Shown here: positions 16,260 through 22,762 of the stretch, in pieces
Layout: each line of letters begins with the position of its first letter
Position numbering within the stretch: position 1 is the first letter of the stretch
Source of the DNA: BP-133 sp040756995
GTDB lineage: Bacteria > Actinomycetota > Acidimicrobiia > IMCC26256 > BP-133
Direction of reading: 5' to 3'
Length of the DNA stretch: 64,000 nucleotides
NCBI GenBank assembly: GCA_040756995.1
Contig: JBFLYK010000003.1
Coordinates: 62,001 to 126,000, forward strand
Program-made: the position numbers and the translations under genes
Notes under the pieces: model-generated
Seen by the model: only the letters and a program-made list of their open reading frames with translations
What the model was told of the DNA's origin: nothing
Database searches by the model: none

Positions 16260-17588
16260 TTACGACCGGCGGCTCCGTCGAGCGTTCGGACCCTTTGCCG
16301 CCATTCGCACCCCCGGGCCGTCGGCGCCGACGAGTACCGCCCCGATGACTGGAACGCCGAGGCGTTCGAGCAGCTCGGCGCTGCGCGTGGCCGCCCCCGC
16401 CGACGTGCGCCCGGCCCGAATGACGAGCAGTACTCCATCGGCATGGCGGGCCAGGTCGGCGGCGTCGCTGGTGGTGAGCAGGGGTGGCGCGTCGATCAGT
16501 ACGACTTCCCCGAGGCTCCGAGCTTCCTGCAGGTGATCAACGAGGTGCTCCAGCAGCGGAGCGGGGTTCTGGACCGGCGCGCCGGAAGGAACGAAGCGGA
16601 CTCCCGGAACGATGGTGGCCAGGTTGAGATCGGCCAGCCGCCGGATGTCGGGCGCACCCCGAAGGACATCGGCAAGCCCTGGTTCGAGCGCCCGGTCGAA
16701 GTACAGGTGCAGCCTCGGATGGCGGAGATCAGCCGAAATCACCACCACCGACCGGCCCGTCTCCCCCAGCGTGCTGGCGAGGTGGGCGACAGTGGCGGTC
16801 GCGCCTTCACCGCCCGTCGGTGACGTCACGACAATGACGCGAGGCCGGTCACCATCGACCGTTTGCGCCCACCGGTCCACGCCCGTCCGGAGCCCACGGT
16901 ACGCCTCGATGACCGCCGACGGGCGCTCCCCGGTGAGCAGCCGGTCCCGTTCAGGCCGGGGCACGGTGGGAACTTCGGCGATGACCGGGCCACCGACCGC
17001 CACCTCAGCCGCCCGTTTCGACCGAATCCGGGTGTCGAACCGCTCCAGCACGTAGGCCCCGGCAACGCCCAGGAGCAGGCCGAATCCTCCGACGACCAAG
17101 GCTCGACCGGGGCGGGAGGTCGGGCCCTGGATACCGGTGGTCGTCACCGGCGAGGACACCGCCGGTTCGAGCGTCTGCAGCGGCGAGTCCTGCCCACCGA
17201 GTTCGACGAGCAGCTCTTCGGCGGTGGCATTGGCCACCGCCTCGGCGCGCCCGCGATCGGTGCTGCGCGCCGTGATCAGCAAGTGCCCCTTGTTCGGCGG
17301 TGCCTCGACGCGGACCATCGATTGCACACTCTGGCGGTCGAGCCCCGTCCGGGCAGCAACCCGCTCCGGTACGGCGCCGAGTGTGGCGATGGCCGGGGCC
17401 TGGTCGTACAGCAACGGATAGTTGCCGGCCTGCCTGGCCAGGATGAGGGTGTGGGTCGCCTCGAAGGTGGTGTTCTCGCCGGCCGTCCCCGGAGCCGACA
17501 CCCATCCCACTACGACGCCGATCACGATCCCGGCCACGACAACCGAGCGCCATCGTCGCAGGATGTAGAGGGACTGGCGAAGGGTCAT
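16260..17588 (-). CDS. Wzc/CapB-like polysaccharide co-polymerase with defective Walker A
   Basis: 442 residues, start ATG 17588. Layout follows actinobacterial Wzz+tyrosine-kinase proteins. A first membrane helix (~15-33) is followed by an extracytoplasmic Wzz domain (ATHTLILARQAGNYP ...), a second helix near 185-205 and a cytoplasmic BY-kinase-type ATPase domain. The ATPase has Walker A' (VVVISADLRHPR) and Walker B (VVLIDAPPLL), but Walker A reads SPTGGEGATAT: the invariant lysine is Ala (residue ~263). No Tyr cluster is found at the C terminus, which is basic. A regulatory or structural role without ATP hydrolysis is likely. A paralogue with intact GEGKTT lies at 44985-46889. Confidence 0.85.
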   Translation of the reverse strand: MTLRQSLYILRRWRSVVVAGIVIGVVVGWVSAPGTAGENTTFEATHTLILARQAGNYPLLYDQAPAIATLGAVPERVAARTGLDRQSVQSMVRVEAPPNKGHLLITARSTDRGRAEAVANATAEELLVELGGQDSPLQTLEPAVSSPVTTTGIQGPTSRPGRALVVGGFGLLLGVAGAYVLERFDTRIRSKRAAEVAVGGPVIAEVPTVPRPERDRLLTGERPSAVIEAYRGLRTGVDRWAQTVDGDRPRVIVVTSPTGGEGATATVAHLASTLGETGRSVVVISADLRHPRLHLYFDRALEPGLADVLRGAPDIRRLADLNLATIVPGVRFVPSGAPVQNPAPLLEHLVDHLQEARSLGEVVLIDAPPLLTTSDAADLARHADGVLLVIRAGRTSAGAATRSAELLERLGVPVIGAVLVGADGPGVRMAAKGPNARRSRRS

Positions 17589-17666
17589 GAGATGGGGGCG
17601 GCGACCACTCGCGGAGTCTACGGCGTCACGCCGACTCGCCCGGTGCGGCCCACTACCCTCGCCGGC

Positions 17667-17960
17667 GTGGGGAACGGGTCGAACGAGGATCGCTTTGTGC
17701 GGGCGCCGGGCGTGCTCTGGCGGCGATCGGCCGACGTCGTCCTGGCCCGCACGGTCGCCGACCCGGGAATCATCGAGCTCGGCGGTACCGGTGTTCTCCT
17801 GTGGCTCGCACTGGTCGAACCGCTCACCGCTGATCAGCTCGCAACGGAACTGGCTGAGGTGACCGGCGCTCCGGTCAATATCGTGGTTCGCGACGTGGAG
17901 ACGGCCCTTCTCGATCTGGAGCAGCGTGGTCTCGTGGCCCGCCTCGAGGATGCCTCGTGA
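17667..17960 (+). CDS. PqqD-family protein (small)
   Basis: 97 residues from GTG 17667 (an upstream ATG at 17592 would lengthen it). It matches PqqD: FVRAPGVLWRRSADVVLA, a hydrophobic GVLLWLALVEPLTADQLATELAE helix and DVETALLDLEQRGLV at the end. PqqD proteins are peptide-binding domains (RiPP recognition elements) that hand a peptide to a modifying enzyme. It is the first gene of a plus-strand pair with the nucleotidyltransferase and overlaps it by four bases. The 78-bp space to the divergent Wzc-like gene must hold both promoters. Confidence 0.82.
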   Translation: MGNGSNEDRFVRAPGVLWRRSADVVLARTVADPGIIELGGTGVLLWLALVEPLTADQLATELAEVTGAPVNIVVRDVETALLDLEQRGLVARLEDAS

Positions 17961-19072
17961 GTGCGTGGCCGGCACTGGCCCAGGCGGTCGCAGCCCACGG
18001 CCTGGAGGGCAGGACGCTGGCGCTGCCCACGGCACCGGTCGGGCCGCCGGCCTGGGCGCATCTGATGGCCGTCGCCCGGCACGAGCGCATCACCGGCCTA
18101 CTGCTCAACGCCGTCCTCGCCGGTGATCTGGCCGTGACTCCCGACCAGGCCGAAGAGGCGAAGCTGGCCCACCGAGCCTCGATGGCTACGGCGCTGATGC
18201 TGGAGGCGACTCTGATCGAGACGGCCGCAACCCTCGGCGAGGCCGGCATCGACCTCCGGGTCCTCAAAGGCCCGGCCGTCGCCCACCTTGATTACCCCGA
18301 TCCGGCTTTGCGCTCCTTCGGTGACATCGACCTGCTGGTCCGATCGTCGCAGTTCGACGACGCGGTCGCGGCGCTCGTGTCGGCCGCCCATCGACGGAAG
18401 TTCCCTGAACCACGCCCGGGCTTCGACCGGCGCTTCAGCAAAGGCAGCTGCCTGGTGCACCCGGGGGGCTACGAGATCGACATCCACCGCACCCTGGCCA
18501 TGGGTCCCTACGGTCTCGGTCTCAAGGTCGACGATCTCTGGCGGCGGTCGTCGGCCTTCGAACTCGCCGGCCTGCGGTTCGATGCGCTCGGGCCCGCGGA
18601 GCGCTTCCTGCACGCCTGCTTCCACGCCGTTCTGGGTGACAACCCGCCCCGGTTGGCGTCGTTGCGCGATGTCGCTCAAATGCACCTTGCCCGTCCGCTC
18701 GATGTGGATGTCGTCCGCCGCCTGAGCTCGTCGTGGGGAGCCGACGCGGTCGTCGCCAGAGCCGTGACCTCGGCTGGGGACGCGCTCGGGATCGAGTCGG
18801 ATGGACCGCTCAACCGCTGGGCGGCCGGGTTCTCCCCCAGCCGCCGGGACCGCCGCTCCTTGTCGGTGTACAGCGACGTCTCGGCCAACTACGCCGCGAA
18901 GTCATGGGCCGCGGTGCGGGCGATTCCCGAGGTGCGGGACAAGGCAGCCTTCGTCTTCGCCCTCGCCCTGCCGAAGCGACGCTATCTGGACCAGCGCCGG
19001 GAACGGCCGCTACGACGGTGGGTGCGGGCTGCGGCCCAGGTGCTGCGGGTCCGCCGCTCAGCCCGGCGGTAG
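17957..19072 (+). CDS. NTP_transf_5-type nucleotidyltransferase-like protein
   Basis: 371 residues, GTG start at 17957 overlapping the PqqD stop. The region near residues 95-125 (LRVLKGPAVAHLDY, then SFGDIDLLV) carries the GS/GD-x-D-x-D type motif of the minimal nucleotidyltransferase fold (NTP_transf_5). Downstream helical parts (LAGLRFDALGPAERFLHACFHAV) are typical of the family. Members occur with HPr-kinase-like and PqqD proteins in polysaccharide/exosortase-type loci; their substrate is unknown. The 3' end overlaps the convergent kinase gene by 15 bp. Confidence 0.82.
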   Translation: MSAWPALAQAVAAHGLEGRTLALPTAPVGPPAWAHLMAVARHERITGLLLNAVLAGDLAVTPDQAEEAKLAHRASMATALMLEATLIETAATLGEAGIDLRVLKGPAVAHLDYPDPALRSFGDIDLLVRSSQFDDAVAALVSAAHRRKFPEPRPGFDRRFSKGSCLVHPGGYEIDIHRTLAMGPYGLGLKVDDLWRRSSAFELAGLRFDALGPAERFLHACFHAVLGDNPPRLASLRDVAQMHLARPLDVDVVRRLSSSWGADAVVARAVTSAGDALGIESDGPLNRWAAGFSPSRRDRRSLSVYSDVSANYAAKSWAAVRAIPEVRDKAAFVFALALPKRRYLDQRRERPLRRWVRAAAQVLRVRRSARR

Positions 19073-20200
19073 GACCAGGAAACCGCGGTGGGCAAGGTCA
19101 ACGATCCAGCGCGAGAGGTCGGCCTCGATTTCCGAGGGGTGCGCCGCGAACAACGGCGCCAGTTCAGCACTGATCGACTCCAGGGTGCGATGGCCGTCGA
19201 GTAGCGGCCAGACCAACGCCCCTGTTCGATCGACGGTGGCGAATTCGCCCGATGCGGTCCGGACCAGGATGGCCCCGTCCTCGAAGCACAGGGCGGCGAC
19301 GTCGGCGGCGGGAAACGGTTGGCCGACCGGTCCGCTCCGACCATCCGCCGGGATCACCTCGTACGGCGCGACCGCGCCGTCGGCCATCCCGACGAGGTCG
19401 AGGACGGCGGGCGCCGCCTCCCGGGAGTCGCCGTACGCCACGGAGTGGCAGGACACACGGGCCGTGAGACGGCCGACGATCTCAAGGGCTTCGGCCGGTC
19501 CAAAGGCGAGGAGGTTCTGCACCTGCGTCAGAAGCTCGGCGGCCGCCAGGTGGCGGGGCAACGGTTCGAGCCGCAAGGCGGCGTGCGGCTCGAACCGTGG
19601 CACGACCACGGCCACCGGTTCAGCCGAGGTCACACTGGAGGCGCCCAGGCGGCTCGGCGGGACCTGCCACACGAGCTGGCGGCCGCGGTCGACGTCGAGA
19701 TCGGCGAGCCCCACGTCGCTGAATTGAACCCAGGTGCCCACTTTGAAACCGAGCGCCTTCGGATAGCCGATGAGCCGCGCCTGCCGGTCGAAGGCGAGCG
19801 AGTCGTCGGACAGGTAATCCGCGCCACCCTGGAGGAGACGGGCGCAGAGCGTCGTCTTCCCACTTCCCGACGCGCCGGGCAGAACGACGGCTGCGCCCGA
19901 CTTCGCCACACCGGCGGCATGAATGCTCAACAGGTCATCCCTGGCCCGCACCACGCGCTGGGTGACGTGCACCATCAGCCCGTGAAGAGCCTCGCCGACC
20001 TGGTCGCAGCCCATCATGAGCTGCCCGTCCACCCGTACGTGCCAGGGCGTCCCGCCTCCGGCCTCCCGCCCGACGGAGAAGACCGCCTCGGCCTCTCCCG
20101 CCGAACGTTCGAGCGCAGCGAAGAGCCCGGTGAGAAGGGCCTGCAGCTCCGCGTCGCCGTGCACGTCGAAGCGAAAACCTCTCGCTTCGCACCGGATCAC
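19058..20200 (-). CDS. HPr-kinase-like ATPase fused to a C-terminal PqqD domain
   Basis: About 380 residues. The P-loop GASGSGKTT (residues ~109-117) and following YLSDDSLAFD resemble HPr kinase/phosphorylase and the HprK-related kinase A family. The N-terminal ~85 residues are the family's own domain (VRVDGQLMMGCDQVGEALHG). Residues ~310-380 are a second fold matching PqqD (LVRTASGEFATVDRTGALVWPLLDG, then LSRWIVDLAHRGFLVL). GTG 20200 is chosen because GGAGGAG lies eight bases upstream; GTG 20206 and 20221 are alternatives. It probably phosphorylates or nucleotidylates a peptide or carrier bound by its own PqqD part (inference). Divergent from a PqqD gene. Confidence 0.8.
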   Translation of the reverse strand: MIRCEARGFRFDVHGDAELQALLTGLFAALERSAGEAEAVFSVGREAGGGTPWHVRVDGQLMMGCDQVGEALHGLMVHVTQRVVRARDDLLSIHAAGVAKSGAAVVLPGASGSGKTTLCARLLQGGADYLSDDSLAFDRQARLIGYPKALGFKVGTWVQFSDVGLADLDVDRGRQLVWQVPPSRLGASSVTSAEPVAVVVPRFEPHAALRLEPLPRHLAAAELLTQVQNLLAFGPAEALEIVGRLTARVSCHSVAYGDSREAAPAVLDLVGMADGAVAPYEVIPADGRSGPVGQPFPAADVAALCFEDGAILVRTASGEFATVDRTGALVWPLLDGHRTLESISAELAPLFAAHPSEIEADLSRWIVDLAHRGFLVLPPG

Positions 20201-20253
20201 AATCACGGCTCCTCCGTCCACGCTGTCACGCTACGCCCGGTAACGTTCTGCCC

Positions 20254-20673
20254 GTGCTCATCAGCCCGGATGAGATCGACGACCGCACCGTGCCCGTCCC
20301 GACGGCCCATGCGGCCCTCGTCGAGATCGATGACGCCGGCGTGTTGGTCGACGAGGCAGCCGGCCGGGGGTACGCGCTCAATGCCACCGCGTCGCTCCTC
20401 TGGAAGCTGTTCGACTCGAATTCTTCGCTCGGCGAGGTGATCGACGACATCACCGCCGTTTTCGACGTACCCCGCCAGGAGATCGCCGACAGCGTCCATG
20501 GACTGGTGCGGTTCTTCGGTGAGATGGGGCTGTTCGACAATGTCACCCGCAACGTCGCCTCCCTCCCGGTGGACATCGAGTACGTCGACATCGACGAGTG
20601 CGGAGAACCCATCCCGCCCGGCCCCCAGCCCACCTTCGACGCCCGGTACCTGGAGGCGCCGCCCAACGCCTGA
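20254..20673 (+). CDS. PqqD-family protein (long form)
   Basis: 139 residues from GTG 20254. Residues ~10-95 are a PqqD domain: ALVEIDDAGVLVDEAAGRGYALNA, TASLLWKLFD, LGEVIDDITAVFDVPRQEI and VHGLVRFFGEMGLFD. A C-terminal ~40-residue acidic/proline extension (VDIEYVDIDECGEPIPPGP) is unusual for PqqD and could be a partner-binding tail. It lies directly divergent from the HPrK-PqqD fusion (53 bp apart) and 30 bp upstream of the P-loop-less paralogue. Likely role: peptide recognition for the modification system of this cassette (inference). Confidence 0.8.
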   Translation: MLISPDEIDDRTVPVPTAHAALVEIDDAGVLVDEAAGRGYALNATASLLWKLFDSNSSLGEVIDDITAVFDVPRQEIADSVHGLVRFFGEMGLFDNVTRNVASLPVDIEYVDIDECGEPIPPGPQPTFDARYLEAPPNA

Positions 20674-20703
20674 CTGGACAAGAATTTCCGCCTCGGGGAG
20701 GCG

Positions 20704-21462
20704 GTGACGGAAGTTTACGAGGTGGGAGAGCGCCGCCTGGGTGTCCGGTGGAGCGACCGCGGTCTCGACGCCGAGCTACGGAACCTGGCGGCGAACGCTC
20801 TCGGGATACAGGACGCGCCACCGAACGTCTCGGTCGTGCTCGGCGAGCAATCCGGCCGCGCCCGGTCGAAGCATCAGCTCCACGTCCAGGGCCAGCTCAC
20901 CAGCATGATCAGCGGCGACGGCGGTCTGGTCCGAGCCGTCGTACGGTCCCTCGCCGCCCTCGCCGCCCAACCTCCGGCCGGGACGCTCTCACTCGGTGCG
21001 TTCCTCGTGATCGAACCCGACGGCGCGGCGGTGGCGGTCGACCGGCGGCTGGCGCCCGACGTTCGCCGCCTCGGCCCGCGCCTGCGGCGCGGTGATCGCC
21101 GGGTGATCCATGTCCCCCGACTTGACGTCCGACCCGATGAGGGCACCGCATTCCTTCCCGACGCCGCCGCCGCCGTCGGCGTCCGGCTGGCAGACCTCGA
21201 TGCCCGCTGGCCGTTGGAACGCGGTGACGACGATCTCACCGCCGGCGAATTGGTGATCAGCCGGTTGATCTATGCGGGGCGCTCAGAACCGGAGTCGCGC
21301 GGCGACGCGGTGGCGGACATGGTGCCGATGGTGCGCGACCGGACCGGCCGGGTCAGCCGAACGGACGTCGCGCAGCTGGCGGCGTTGACCGCTCACTTCC
21401 CGTTCGAGGGAGTTCTCATCCAGGACCGTGTGCGGCTCGCGTCGGTCCTGGGCGCCAACTAG
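20704..21462 (+). CDS. Divergent HPrK-related protein lacking a P-loop
   Basis: 252 residues, GTG 20704 with GGGGAGGC just upstream. By eye it aligns with the N-terminal half of the neighbouring HPrK-like protein: HQLHVQGQLTSMIS parallels WHVRVDGQLMMGC, and LSLGAFLVIEPDGAAVAVD parallels LSIHAAGVAKSGAAVVLPG. Where the kinase has GASGSGKTT this protein has RRLAPDVRRLG, so ATP binding by that motif is lost. It may be a regulatory or scaffolding partner. No better family assignment is visible. Its stop overlaps the convergent Tat-protein stop. Confidence 0.6.
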   Translation: MTEVYEVGERRLGVRWSDRGLDAELRNLAANALGIQDAPPNVSVVLGEQSGRARSKHQLHVQGQLTSMISGDGGLVRAVVRSLAALAAQPPAGTLSLGAFLVIEPDGAAVAVDRRLAPDVRRLGPRLRRGDRRVIHVPRLDVRPDEGTAFLPDAAAAVGVRLADLDARWPLERGDDDLTAGELVISRLIYAGRSEPESRGDAVADMVPMVRDRTGRVSRTDVAQLAALTAHFPFEGVLIQDRVRLASVLGAN

Positions 21463-22106
21463 GGGCAGGTGCCCGACACGTTGCAGGTGAGCCGCACCGC
21501 CAGCCGGGAACTGGGCACCAGGCGGGGGTCGTTGCAGGCGATGCTGGCATCGACTCCGTCGCCGATCTGACCGGCCGGAGGACAGGAAACCGGGCCGTTG
21601 TTGAGCGGCGGGTTCAAGATCGTCCGCATCGAGGATTCGATGATGACCGCGTCCAGAACCTGGCAGACGCCGCAGCCGGCGCCGGTGGTCGACTCGATCA
21701 CCACTGCGAACTGACCGACGTCGGGGTTGCGCTCCGGGTTGCCCGTCCCGCTATTGCAGTTCAGGGCGATGGTCCGGACCACGATCTGGCTGCAATTGGG
21801 CGCGGGATTGGTGAACGTGAACCGGTCGACCTGGCCCGCGTTGCCAAAGCTCTGCCCGCAGCACGGCTCCGTCACGATTGGGCAGTAGCTCTGACCGGAC
21901 TGCGATTCCTTGTCGTCCGACGCCGGGCTCAGGATGATGCAGGGAGTGGCGGCACCGGCCGGGGCGAACCCGAGGCTCTCGATGCGGGGGGCGACCCACG
22001 TGCCGGCGACGGTTCCCGCCGCCACGGCCGCTTTCAACATCGTCCGGCGGTCGACACCGTGGCGGGCCGCGTCACCCGTCCCCATTGTCTGGTCCATGTC
22101 GTTCAT
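21459..22106 (-). CDS. Cysteine-rich Tat-exported protein of unknown function
   Basis: About 215 residues from ATG 22106 (GTG 22115 or ATG 22097 also possible). The N terminus has a twin-arginine signal: VDRRTMLKAAVAAGTVAG then TWVAPRIESLGFAPAGAA. The mature part of ~160 residues contains 12 Cys, including CC (EPCCGQ) and CxxC (GCGVC) patterns, spaced over a non-repetitive extracellular domain. Tat export implies folding, or disulfide or cofactor loading, before secretion. It sits at the end of the PqqD/kinase cassette and is the most plausible substrate in it (inference). It shares no recognisable family. Confidence 0.7.
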   Translation of the reverse strand: MNDMDQTMGTGDAARHGVDRRTMLKAAVAAGTVAGTWVAPRIESLGFAPAGAATPCIILSPASDDKESQSGQSYCPIVTEPCCGQSFGNAGQVDRFTFTNPAPNCSQIVVRTIALNCNSGTGNPERNPDVGQFAVVIESTTGAGCGVCQVLDAVIIESSMRTILNPPLNNGPVSCPPAGQIGDGVDASIACNDPRLVPSSRLAVRLTCNVSGTCP

Positions 22107-22167
22107 GTCGTTCACATCGGCCCCAAAACTTGAGAAAGACGCTTGGCGAAATCGGGTCAAATGGCGA

Positions 22168-22662
22168 TCAGGCGGAGGCGGCGTCAACCCGCCGGCGCCG
22201 GGCCAGAACCACGAGCCCGAGGCCGAGGGCGACGGCGGCCAGGCCCGCCCGGGCCAGAGGCAGCGTCTCGGCACCCGTGCGGGAGAGGATTCCGCCCATG
22301 AAGCCGTCGGCCGGCGCCGGTTCGGGACGGGTCTCGGACCGGTCCAGAACCTGAGGGCTTTCAGCGCTCGGGGCCGGAGCGAGCGGGTCGCCGCCGCCGG
22401 CCAGGCCGGCGCCGGGATCGGTCACCACCGGCAGGTCGACAGGAACAACGGTCGGCTCCACGACCGGCGCCGGAGCGTAGGGGTCTTCCTCGGGAAGGAC
22501 CTGGGGGTCCTGGCCGTACTGGGGCGGCGGGACGTAGCCGGGCTGCGTCGTCGTCGTCGTCGTGGGGTTCCCCCGGTTGGCGTGCGCGGGAGGCGCCACA
22601 ATGACCGCGGCCAGGCCTCCAATCAGGAGAGAAAGGCTGAGATTGCGCAGTTTGGCACCCAT
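22168..22662 (-). CDS. Pro-rich surface protein with LSRTG sorting-like C terminus
   Basis: 164 residues. A signal peptide (LSLSLLIGGLAAVIVAPPAHA) is followed by a Thr/Pro-rich stretch (TTTTTTQPGYVPPPQYGQ) and further Pro/Glu/Ala linker. The end has the sortase-substrate layout: ILSRTG, a ~20-residue hydrophobic helix (LARAGLAAVALGLGLVVL) and ARRRR tail. LSRTG resembles the LAxTG motif used by class E sortases. It is likely anchored to the wall as a stalk or spacer. No sortase gene is in the window. It lies 61 bp upstream of the Tat-exported protein on the same strand, probably one transcript. Confidence 0.72.
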   Translation of the reverse strand: MGAKLRNLSLSLLIGGLAAVIVAPPAHANRGNPTTTTTTQPGYVPPPQYGQDPQVLPEEDPYAPAPVVEPTVVPVDLPVVTDPGAGLAGGGDPLAPAPSAESPQVLDRSETRPEPAPADGFMGGILSRTGAETLPLARAGLAAVALGLGLVVLARRRRVDAASA

Positions 22663-22762
22663 GGGCCCCGTCTTTCAGACTTCACCACAGCGTGGTTCAT
22701 GCACACGGAATACGACGGACCGATGCGGCCCTGCGCTAGGTATTCGACGCCGTGTCAGGAAA

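Noticed and set aside
14291..16348. Long plus-strand open frame across the propeller protein
   Set aside because: Antisense shadow of the repeat-rich propeller gene; low-complexity Val/Glu/Arg/Asp composition.
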